NCBI RefSeq assembly: GCF_011397635.1
Contig: NC_064755.1
Location: 20,877,282 to 20,941,281, forward strand
Source of the DNA: Epinephelus fuscoguttatus
Taxonomy: Eukaryota > Chordata > Actinopteri > Perciformes > Serranidae
Direction of reading: 5' to 3'
Length of the DNA: 64,000 nt
Made by a program: the position numbers and the translations under genes. Position 1 is the stretch's first letter. The number at the start of each line of letters is the position of its first letter. Positions 11,901 through 21,302 of this stretch are shown piece after piece. The notes under the pieces are model-generated. The model ran no database searches. It was given only the letters and a program-made list of their open reading frames with translations, and was not told the origin of the DNA.

Positions 11901-13031
11901 ATGAGCCTGAGGCGGTGGAGGTTGGACCTTTGGAACTTGAGAATATTGCGGCTGTGGTGGCAAAATTTGTGGTCTTGGTTCATAAACCTGAGGCCGTGGT
12001 GGCGACACCTGTGGTCTTGGTTCATAAACCTTCTGTGGGGGCGGAGGAGGTTGGACCTTTGGAACTTGAGAGTATTGAGGCTGTGGTGGCGAAACCTGTG
12101 GTCTTGGTTCATAAACCTGAGGCCGTGGTGGCGAAACCTGTGGTCTTGGTTCATAAACCTGAGGCCGTGGTGGCGAAACCTGTGGTCTTGGTTCATAAAC
12201 CTTCTGTGGGGGCGGAGGAGGTTGGACCTTTGGAACTTGAGAGTATTGAGGCTGTGGTGGCGAAACCTGTGGTCTTGGTTCATAAACCTGAGGCCGTGGT
12301 GGCGACACCTGTGGTCTTGGTTCATAAGCCTTCTGTGGTGGCGGAGGAGGTTGGACCTTTGGAACTTGAGAATATTGAGGCTGTGGTGGCGAAACCTGTG
12401 GTCTTGGTTCATAATCCCTCTGTGGTGGCGGAGGACGCTGGACCTTTGGAACTTGAGAATATTGAGGCTGCGGTGGCGAAACCTGTGGTCTTGGTTCATA
12501 AACCTGAGGCTGTGGTGGCGAAACCTGTGGTCTTGGATCATAAGCCTTCTGTGGTGGTGGAGGAGGTTGAACCTTTGGAGCTTGAGAATATTGCGGCTGT
12601 GGTGGCGAAACCTGTGGTCTTGGTTCATAAACCTGAGGCCGTGGTGGCGACACCTGTGGTCTTGGTTCATAAGCCTTCTGTGGTGGTGGAGGAGGTTGAA
12701 CCTTTGGAGCTTGAGAATATTGCGGCTGTGGTGGCGAAACCTGTGGTCTTGGTTCATAAACCTGAGGCCGTGGTGGCGACACCTGTGGTCTTGGTTCATA
12801 AGCCTTCTGTGGTGGTGGAGGAGGTTGAACCTTTGGAGCTTGAGAATATTGTGGCTGTGGTGGCGAAACTTGTGGTCTTGGTTCATAAACCCTCTGCGGT
12901 GCTGGAGGTGGAGCGCCCTTTGTCATCGATGATGCAGACCATACTGAGTCCTGAGCTCCTACCTGTGTCCCAACTAAGCACCCTAGCAGTGCTAGTGCCA
13001 CCAAAGAGGTGACCCTCCAACTCTTTGCCAT
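8920..13031 (-). CDS. ZP-domain egg envelope protein, copy B (ZPB/ZP4-type, choriogenin H-like), complete
   Basis: Secreted egg-coat protein; in fish, such choriogenins are made in liver or ovary and assembled around the oocyte. Eight exons on the minus strand: 11258-13031, 10434-10618, 10240-10337, 9994-10154, 9712-9904, 9250-9397, 9091-9166, 8920-9011; all GT-AG, 908 codons. Signal peptide MAKSWRVTSLVALALLGCLV. Residues of about 46-430 are long tandem repeats built from YEPRPQVSPP, QPQYSQAPKVQPPPPPQK and similar blocks; a second array of PYQPTKPQQPHQ units follows. Trefoil domain at about 553-591. The ZP domain begins at 592 with ZP-N cysteines 596, 629, 648 and 691. A furin-type site RRKR lies at 877-880, then a 28-residue tail with no membrane segment, as expected for secreted fish ZP proteins. 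A start 9 codons upstream (13058) exists, but MAK gives the better signal peptide and is shared with copy A. Intron 1 is enlarged by a dispersed repeat relative to copy A. Confidence 0.92.
10690..11060. repeat. Dispersed repeat inside intron 1 of ZP copy B
   Basis: Intron 1 is 639 bp here but only 92 bp in copy A. The extra sequence includes gaggcaaagtaaggggatca and caccaaagtcatgaagattc, phrases I recognise as common in fish intergenic repeats. Class and exact ends are not determined. Confidence 0.45.
11417..12895 (-). repeat. Coding tandem repeats in exon 1 of ZP copy B
   Basis: Two in-frame arrays. From about 11760 to 12895 there are roughly nine to ten long units (about 43 residues, some partial) made of a YEPRPQVSPP block, a QPQYSQAPK block and a VQPPPPPQK block. 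From about 11420 to 11640 a shorter array encodes PYQPxxPxQPHQ units. Neighbouring units are nearly identical at base level, so length variation by slippage or unequal exchange is expected. Confidence 0.9.
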
Positions 13032-13084
13032 GGTTTCACAGCAGTTTGACCAGGACAACCCAAAGTATTATGTGTGCTGCCACA

Positions 13085-13146
13085 TTTATATGTGACTAGG
13101 CCTGATGTTTCATAAACCCCACCTCTGAGGCCAAATAACCACCAAT
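13085..13146 (-). promoter_or_regulatory. Core promoter of ZP copy B: TATA box and CCAAT box
   Basis: TATAAA on the minus strand at 13085-13090, about 55-60 bp before the start codon, and CCAAT (plus-strand reading) at 13142-13146. Both are conserved upstream of copy A. An AGGTCA half-site for nuclear receptors lies at 13341-13346 and has a counterpart upstream of copy A; no full palindromic estrogen element was seen here. Confidence 0.6.
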
Positions 13147-13149
13147 CAC

Positions 13150-13665
13150 AGCTTCCACTCAAAAGCCTCAGAGTTGTTTTATGTAATATATTTTTTTTAT
13201 ATTATTCAGGTGGATGATTTGATTTGACAACGGAACAAATTCAGTTGTATGGGAGGGACAAGAGGATTAAATACATGTCCTATCAGATCAGGCCTCTGAG
13301 GTGGCAGACAGTTTGACATTAAATGATCTATTGACAATTTAGGTCACAAAAACCTTTTCAAAGGTCTTTGTGGCCTCAACCTTTATTTGTCACCAAGTGT
13401 TTATTTTGCTGGTGCGAAATGCATAGGACAAAACTGATTTGGCTTAGTTTGCAGTTTGTCTTGTATCTGTAACCAAACATTGAAAGGTTTAGATGACACT
13501 GAGACTGAGGACAAACCAGACAGGGGACATGTAGATCTCCCAAACTGCACTTCAGCTTCCTTGCTGTAATAATCAGTGACTTTGCAGTAAAATTGGCTTT
13601 GCTAGGAGTGTGTTACTCAAAATGAGAACATTACAAAGCTTACAAACCTTGCTAGACATTGTCTT
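13150..13665. other. Intergenic, upstream of ZP copy B
   Basis: The first 280 bp resemble the region upstream of copy A and end the duplicated unit. Nothing gene-like beyond. Confidence 0.45.
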
Positions 13666-13669
13666 CACT

Positions 13670-13895
13670 ATCACCAGACTATCACAGGGCTGACACTGAC
13701 AATTTAGAGTCTATCCCTATCCCCACCCTGCATGTCTTTGGACTGTGGGAGAAAGCTGGAGTACCCAGAGAAAACCCACACTGACACGGGGAGAACATGC
13801 AAACTCTACACAGCAGGGCTCCCTCCTGGGATCAAACCAGGACCCCTCTTACTGTGAGGCCACAGTGCTAACAACCACACCACTGTGCCGCCCTA
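13670..13895 (-). mobile_element. tRNA-derived SINE-like repeat, copy 1
   Basis: Read on the minus strand it begins with a tRNA-like head (GGCACAGTGGTG..., then a B-box-like GGTTTGATCCC) and continues through the fish repeat body complementary to tgcatgtctttggactgtgg. It shares body and head with the copies near 19150 and 22958. The family name is not certain. Confidence 0.6.
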
Positions 13896-13899
13896 GTTT

Positions 13900-15570
13900 G
13901 TTGTATGTAGTTGGTTATTTAGTTTTGAGCTCAGGAGCTTTCTTGCCCCTGGCAGGGGGCATCTTGTCCCAACAGTGGGACATCACTATCCTGCACAGGC
14001 TAACCTCATATCCAGATACTTAATTTTACAGTACTGACTATTGACTATTGACTTTGTTCTTAAGGAGAGCGTCATCTCCCATCTTACCCTACATATCTTT
14101 CTTTTTTCCTGCCCGCCTGCCTGCTAGCTGTGACTTCAGGACCAGAATGGAAATAATTAATTTGACTTTTTTGCAATATCCTGATAAATGTGAGTACTGT
14201 ATGCACATTTGTGTATTTTATCAATCAGTGAATCATTCAGATAACAAGGGCGATCTGTGGTATGCTAAAATGTATCACAACAGTAACACAAATATGGAAG
14301 AGTCAATGTCAGAAAAATAGGCTAACTTACTGATGTGTTTTACTCATCAATAGGCTTTATATCTGAAGTTTTCTAACATCAGCAAACATCAGCATGATAT
14401 AGGCCCTACCAGACCATGTGAGGCTGTGGCATCAAAACCCCCTGAGTTTTTAACCTTAACCAGGAAATTCCTATCTGGCAACAAGCCCTCTGGGAAAACT
14501 TCTCCCAGCTGTATGTTGAATGGAGCAAGGATGAGTTTTATTGCTTTCAACTTTTCATTTGTAAAAAAAGATTTTTTTAATTATTCTTATAAAACGGTGT
14601 ACTTTTACTGTAAGTGGAAGATCCTACTGACTGAACCAAAGGATTAAAGGCAAAATTCTTGCCCCTACCAAAAGTAGAGAAATACATTATGTCAAAAATC
14701 TACTTAAGGGGCTAAAATTACTTTTTGAATATACTCCAATGTATTTATTTATTTATTTTTATTTTTTTTTAAATCCCCAATTATCAGGATCAGAGTGTGT
14801 GTTTCTTTAGACCTTTACCTGAAGAGTTTCATGAAGTTTCTTTTGGGAAAGCCATATCATTCATGTACAACAGCTGCTCATGAAACAAACAGCTACTAAC
14901 ACCTTACTGACAAACTAACTGGAAAGTTAAGAAAAATCCATGTCATACTTGTGTTAGACCAAACTGTGGTGCTATTTTCTTTGTATTAGCTACAAGCAGT
15001 CATCATGGAGGCATCAAGGGCAGAAAACACACACACACACACACACGACTATGCAGTGGTATTTGACATAAGCCCAAGTGAATCAAATAATAGTGAAACT
15101 GACACATTTTCTTTATTCCCCACTTTGGATACCACACCTATTAGAATAGGCCATGTATTCTTTACTTGAGTATTTTTATATTTCATGCAACTTACTTCAC
15201 CTCAGACAGCAGTACCATTGCAGATTTAGATTTTAGATAAAAAACATTCGATGAGCTTATATAAAATGATGGCTAGCCATAAATCAAACTCCTCAACAGT
15301 GGGCTATAGAAAGTAGTTTGAATCATCTCCACATGCTGCTATAGTATTTAAAAGCTGCTTACACATCAATATATGTGTAAAAATAATCCAGTGATGTAAT
15401 ATAGGCTATATGATAATGTACCATTTTATATAATAAGTAGTTTTACTTTTTTACCTTATTTTGTTGCTTCTTCTGAGAGCAGTTATGAATGTTGGAGCTT
15501 TACTTACAATGGAGTATTTTTTCAGTGTGGTGTTACTACTTTTATTGAAGTACAGTAAACTATCTGAATA
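13900..15570. other. Intergenic, no gene seen
   Basis: AT-rich sequence with short homopolymers and an (AC)9-type run near 15030-15046. Short open frames here show no family resemblance. Confidence 0.4.
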
Positions 15571-15847
15571 CTTCCCTCCAGTGATGGAAGAAGTATTTCA
15601 ATAATTTACCCATGTAAAAGTAGCAATACCACAAAATACTCTATTAGGCCTTCAAATGAAAGTCCTGCTATCAAAATTTCACTTAAGTAAAAGTACAGAA
15701 GTATCAGCAACAAAATGTTATTTTTTTTGTTATTATGACTGCTTTTACCACAAGTACTCAAAATGCAGTGTGGCTCTAGTCAGTGTTATGCTGTTAGCCG
15801 ATATTATTGGATCATTATTATTGATGTATCAATATAAAAGTAGCTTA

Positions 15848-17708
15848 TGGGGTGCTGTTTGTAAAGTGGCTCACGCTGAAAATAACATCAACATTTTGCC
15901 ACATTTAGCTTCAAACAATGTTTAAAAAAGTGTTGTGAATTTTTTAACATCACCTTTTACCACATTTACAGCAATATTTGTTAACTTAGAAATATATTAA
16001 ATAGTTAAATCTAAATATTAAATGTGGCACCTAAATGTTAAATGTTAAATCTAAATATTAAATCTAAATCTAAATCTAAATCTAAGTGTTAAATCTAAAT
16101 GCTAAATCTAAATCTAAATCTAAATCTAAATGTTCAATCTAAATGCTAAATATAAATATAAATGTTAAATCTAAATATTAAATATAAATATAAATATAAA
16201 TATAAATGTTAAATCTAAATGCTAAATATAAATTTAAATGTTTAATGTTAAATCTAAATGTTCTGGGTGAAACTAAATATTTAGCTAATATTCAAATTCA
16301 CACTGCCGGTCACCGGAAGTACCAAAATAAAAGCTCGAGATGGTCAGACTGTGTTTATAGAATCAAATAACGAATTAAAACCAACTTATCGGGGGAAATG
16401 GACACTTGAACATACATTAGCGTGATAATAACTACCTAAAATAACAAGAAATGTGTTTGGAGAAATTTTATTTGATGTGTACTTTGAGTTGTTAGTGTCC
16501 CTTCTGAGGGAATCACCTTGTTGTTTACAAATACTTTCGGGTAGAAAACCAGCGGAGTTTAGCTACATATATATATATGCATATCTCACATTTTTCACGT
16601 CACTATATCACCATTTAGACTAATCTGGTGTTTGTAAAGTCTATAAACACAATGATTGAACAAACATTACTATCACGTTCTGAAATTAATAACATGGTTA
16701 TTGTAGATTAGCGGGGCTAACCATTAGCTGTTAGCCCTGTTAGTGGTGTCTGTAATGACTCATTAACTCTAAACGGTCTGTGAACAAAAATATTTTTTTC
16801 CAGCGGATGTCTTAGTTACAACATGACTGAGCTAACTGGAGTAGTTTCATGTCATATCCGACAACGGGAGGCTTTTAACAGATGACATCCTGATGTTAGC
16901 TTTGCTGCTGCTGCTGCAGCCACTGATGCTTTCTAGACATCGTGATTTCCCAAAACTGATTAAATACCACACATCGCAACACAAAACTGCTTTGCTAGCT
17001 CAATCATGTTGTAACTAAGACATCCGCTGGCAAAATATTTTTTTCACAGACCGTTTAAGAGTTAATGAGTCATTACAGACACTGCTAACGGTGCTAAGAG
17101 CTAACGGTTGTTAGCTTAGCTTAGGTTGTTAGTCCCTCCGAAGGGACACTAACAACTCAAAGTACACGTCAAATAAAATTTCTCCAAACATGTTTCTTGT
17201 TATTTTAGGTAGTTATTATCACGCTAATGTATGTTCAAGTGTTCATTTCCCCTGATAAGTTGGTTTTAATTCATTATTTGATTCTATAAACACAGTCTGA
17301 CCATCTCGAGCTTTTATTTTGGTACTTCCGGTGACCGGCAGTGTAAATTTGCATATTAGCTAAATATTTAGTTTCACCCAGAACATTTAGATTTAACATT
17401 TAACATTTAAATTTAGATTTAGCATTTAGATTTAACATTTGGATTTATATTTAATATTTAGATTTAACATTTATATTTATATTTAGCATTTAGATTTAAC
17501 ATTTAGATTTAATATTTAACATTTAGGTGCCACATTTAATATTTAGATTTAACTATTTAATATATTTCTAAGTTAACAAATATTGCTGTAAATGTGGTAA
17601 AAGGTGACGTTAAAAATTCACAACACTTTTTTAAACATTGTTTGAAGCTAAATGTGGCAAAATGTTGATGTTATTTTCAGCGTGAGCCACTTTACAAACG
17701 GCACCCCA
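15848..17708. mobile_element. 1.9-kb fold-back element with long inverted arms and subterminal repeats
   Basis: The left arm starts tggggtgctgtttgtaaagt and runs to about 16837. The right arm runs from about 16992 to the complementary end at 17708. The arms pair nearly base for base for most of their length but differ in the copy number of an internal AAATCTAAAT/AAATGTTA-type array (about 15995-16260 on the left, 17380-17560 on the right), and the left arm has about 150 extra bp near 16560-16740. The unpaired centre is about 150 bp. No protein is encoded. Superfamily unassigned. Confidence 0.8.
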
Positions 17709-17911
17709 TAGTAGCTAGTAGCCTACTTTAATGCTGTTGTTCTTGGTCGAGGTTGGGGTTCTTTTAGTATGGGACTATTTTTGGTAGTTTAATCATTGGA
17801 TCATATTTTATCAACTGATCACATGTGTTGTATGTAAAAAACATCTTAATGTGAAAATTTAAGCGGTTACTATAGCTCTTAGATAAATGAAGTGAAAGTG
17901 AAAAGTACAAT

Positions 17912-18229
17912 ATGAGGGAAAAATAGGGAATGCTTCACTGGATTAAGGCACTGTGGAGTTAAAAAATCAGGTGCACTTCAAGGATAGGGCTAATGGTCAT
18001 CTAAAGATAAAAGAAAAACAACAGCTGGCCAGCTCACTTAGTGTAAAAGTCCATGGTACAGGCAGGGGGTTGGGAAAAAAAAGCATCTGAGGCACTCTGA
18101 CTAGTTAAAAATCCTGTATTAATACATGGATAAACCAACGTGTTTCGACTCGAGTCTTCATCAGGGTGTAAAATGCATTGGAAACAGGTGTGCAGTTTAA
18201 GAACTCATGTAGAAGTCATGTGACACAGT
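17912..18229 (-). mobile_element. Penelope-like fragment with hammerhead-ribozyme-like core
   Basis: Flanked by a 9-bp direct repeat aagtacaat (17903-17911 and 18230-18238). The minus strand at 18142-18164 reads CTGATGA, then a perfect short hairpin GAC-TCGA-GTC, then GAAAC, the conserved core of hammerhead ribozymes known from Penelope-like elements. No protein part remains. Element class is inferred from the core and from likeness to the 25137-25955 element. Confidence 0.55.
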
Positions 18230-19149
18230 AAGTACAATGGTACAATACTTATCTCTGAAATGTAGTTAAGTAGAATTATAAATAGGCATAAAATGGAAAT
18301 ACATAGGCTAAGTAAGGTGCCTCAAAATTGCATTTAAGTTTGGTACTTGAGTAAATGTAGTCTACTCCGTTACTTTCCACTACTGTTTCCCTCACCTATG
18401 TGGCCTAATATACAAAGCACAGTTTGACATTAGGGTGGTTTTCCCATTAAAGGGATAGTTCAGTTTTTTTGAAGTGGGGTTGCAAGGGGTACTTATCCAT
18501 ACACAGTATATTACGTACAGTAGATGTCAGTTGGCATGCCTTCAGTTTGGAGAAGCAGGCTGGAGTCCAACATGGGAGCCAAGGATTCTACTGAGTAGAG
18601 GATTCAGCAGCAAAATGCATTTTCAGTCTAAGTGTATGTTATATTTAGAGTATTTTTTACTGCTTCACCTTAGTGTTAGACAGCGATTTCTAGTGGGAAA
18701 ATGAAGCTGTTTTATTGCTCTCTTCAAAGCCAGATTCTATTAAGAAAAACCGTGATTTAATACTGTAGGACGCAGGAGCTGCTGTTTTATCACTGCCTCA
18801 AACAGTAAGTTAGTTAGTTAGTGTTATTGTGCGACTTTGGCATTTAAAAGGGTTAGTTTGGATTCACTTAAGTCACACAACAACACAAACTAACTGATCG
18901 AGGCAGCAGCAGACCAGCAGCTCCCATGTTCAGCAAGCTAAAATATCTATTGTCTCAGACTCTCATCATCCCCTCTTTGTTGAGTTTCAGATGCTTCCAT
19001 CAGGACAGAGGTTTTGCCTCACTAAATGTAGCACTAAATGTTACAGATGGTCCCGTCTGCTATCGCTTATCTTAACCTGCAGTGACCTCTAACTGCCATG
19101 ATTTAACTCTGACAGTGTGTGATTCTGGATTCTGTGTGCTATTTATTGT

Positions 19150-19482
19150 ACTGTCTGTTTTGAGCCTATCCCAGCTGACATTGGGCGAGAGGCAGAGTAC
19201 ACCCTGGACAGGTCACCAGACTATCACAGGGCTGACATGTAGAGACAGACAACCATTCACACTCACATTCACACCTCCGGGCAATTTAGAGTCGCCAATT
19301 AACCTGTCCCCAATCTGCATGTCTTTGGACTGTGGGAGGAAGCCGGAGTACCCGGAGAAAACCCATGCTGAGACGGGGAGAACATGCAAACTCCACACAG
19401 AAGGGCTCCCACACCCGGGATCAAACCAAGAACCCCTTTGCTGTGAGGTGATGGTGCTAACCACTGCACCAATGTGCCTCCC
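19150..19482 (-). mobile_element. tRNA-derived SINE-like repeat, copy 2
   Basis: Same family as 13670-13895 but longer; it includes the phrase ggtcaccagactatcacagg and the body tgcatgtctttggactgtgg, ending at the tRNA-like head on the minus strand. The open frame across it is an artefact of the repeat. Confidence 0.65.
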
Positions 19483-20149
19483 ACGTTTTTAAATTAATAT
19501 ACACATTTTTTTATCATTTACCTCATCATTTAACACAGGTATATTTCAAAAGTGGCAATCTGAATCAGTTGTAATGGCCCTGTTGCTGACCCCTCCACGG
19601 CAGAACATGGCTTAGCTCCGTGTCAGATTCCAGTCTACTTTTCCAAACTGGGAACATGCTGACTGACATCTACTGAATGTGTAGAGACTTTCAATTTAAA
19701 AAAAATTACATATAAGGCCTCTGAGGGGTTAACTGGAAGAACAACAATGAACCAATGTCCAATTCATCAGGTTTCTTTGAGTGTGGTGACTCATTTATTT
19801 TGACACGTGCTCACCTTCACATTGGTAAAACATTGTATGTCCATAAATTAACTCAGGTAAGTTTCCACTTAACAGTTTCAGGAGCCCGGTCTCACTCCGA
19901 AGTTGTCGAAATCTAGCACTTTGGCAGTGACTTGCGGTGTCAGAAACCAACAAAAAAAGGCATCCTTTCACCTCACCATGATACATGGCCTGTTGCCGTA
20001 AAAGTTTAATGGCACAAAGGTTAAAGCATTAAAGTCAGACTTGGACGAGTGAGAGGGGTGTTTGATGGGTCCACAACCACTGACTCTCACCCGAGAGAGC
20101 GTTTTTCGTGTCCTGTAATATTCTAAAGCCAAACCTTGTTCTTTTTTTC

Positions 20150-20625
20150 CTAAACCTAACCATGTGTTTTTGTTGCCTAAACCTAACCGTGCTTTTGTTG
20201 TGTAAACCTAACCGTGCTTTTGTTGCTTAAACCTGACGACGCGCTTTTGTTGCCTAAACCTGACCACTTGCTTTTGTTGCCTAATCCTCACCACTTGCTT
20301 TTGTTGCCTAAACCTAACCGTGCTTTCAGTTGCCTAAACCTAACCACGTCTTTTTGTTGCCTAAACCTGACCACTTGCTTTTGTTGCCTAAACCTAACCG
20401 TGCTTTCAGTTGCCTAACCCTAACCGTGTTTTTGTTGCCTCAACCTAATCATGCTTTTGTTGCCTAAACCTAACCATGCTTTTGTTGCCTAATCCTAACC
20501 AGGTCTTTTTGTTGCCTAAACCTGACCACTTGCTTTTGTTGCCTAAACCTAACCATGCTTCCAGTTGCCTTAACCTAACCACATGTTTTTGTTGCCTAAC
20601 CCCCACCCATGTGTGTTTGTTGTTG
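20150..20625 (+). repeat. 25-bp minisatellite with telomere-like phrase
   Basis: About eighteen imperfect units of gttgcctaaacctaaccatg plus ctttt. Variation is mostly in the few bases after ccta(a)cc. The phrase cctaaacctaacc resembles variant telomere repeats, but the unit is longer than telomeric DNA. It lies inside the TTAA-flanked element. Confidence 0.9.
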
Positions 20626-21250
20626 AAGCAAAAAGAACGTCAATTCATGGCATAGCACATTTATTTTGAAAGAGACTGTATATAATCGTTAAATGTCCTG
20701 TGAAAACAGAGGTGTATATTGAAAGAAGACAATGCATGTAACAGGCAGAACTTGACACGGTGTCCCACAACGTCCACAACCAACGCACCATGACCAAAAC
20801 GTCAATATGTGACGAGGTCAGGGTGAGAATGTGTTTTTCAGAGTCCATCACAGGTAAGTGTCCATTCATCAAGTTCAGTTTCAACACGACCCAAACTCTT
20901 AACAAGGTCAAAAAACTGTCACACACCTGCTGCTCATCACCTGCACCCTACCTATATTACCTGCATCTTCCTGTTCTAGTGCGCCACCCTATGTACAAAC
21001 AACAAACTGCATCTATTTACATGTAGTCACCATTATTTAAACATGAATCAAAACAAACAGAAAGAATGTGTAATACACTATGGACAAGTATCCCATACAA
21101 CCCCACTTTAAAAAACACTGAACTATCCCTTTAACGAGCTCAACTATGACGGCCTACATTTCCCACAACTCCACGCGGTCTAATCCTCAGTGTGTGAATC
21201 AGTGCGACCTCCTCACAGCAGCAGAGCGACAGAAGCGTCCGTTCATTGAG

Positions 21251-21277
21251 ATGACAACCAAGTGCGGTGAGACTTAA
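21251..21277 (+). promoter_or_regulatory. Upstream open reading frame of the CAX gene
   Basis: An ATG followed by seven codons and TAA (MTTKCGET), ending 25 bp before the main start at 21303. It counts as a uORF if transcription begins upstream of 21251, which sequence alone cannot prove. Confidence 0.45.
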
Positions 21278-21302
21278 CGGTGAGGTGTTTTTACCAGCGG
21301 AC

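Larger units (their letters stand above)
15579..18385. mobile_element. hAT-type non-autonomous element with nested insertions
   Basis: The left end CAGTGATGGAAGAAG and the right end (CAGTAGTGGAAAGTAA on the other strand) form hAT-like inverted termini. They are flanked by 8-bp target duplications: cttccctc at 15571-15578 and tttccctc at 18386-18393, one mismatch. The arms near the ends (cttaagtaaaagtacagaag) match a very common fish MITE type. A fold-back element (15848-17708) and a Penelope-like fragment (17912-18229) lie inside it. No transposase frame is present. Confidence 0.75.
18451..21130. mobile_element. TTAA-flanked piggyBac-like element (2.7 kb), non-autonomous
   Basis: Inverted ends AGGGATAGTTCAGTTTTTTT (left) and AGGGATAGTTCAGTGTTTTT (right, other strand) continue to match for about 50 bp. 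Both ends are bounded by TTAA (18447-18450 and 21131-21134), the target site of piggyBac transposons. It contains a SINE copy and a minisatellite and encodes no transposase. Its right end lies about 170 bp before the exchanger gene's start codon. Confidence 0.7.

Noticed and set aside
11417-12895. Regular direct repeats that could suggest a CRISPR array
   Set aside because: The units are contiguous coding repeats without unique spacers, in a eukaryotic exon.
11421-13012. Very long plus-strand open frames (503 and 438 codons) opposite ZP copy B
   Set aside because: They are low-complexity antisense shadows of the coding repeats; the minus strand has the signal peptide, trefoil, splice sites and promoter.
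19082-19492. A 136-codon open frame
   Set aside because: It lies wholly across a SINE-like repeat copy seen in two other places.
20214-20417. A 67-codon leucine-rich frame
   Set aside because: It is a reading of the 25-bp minisatellite.
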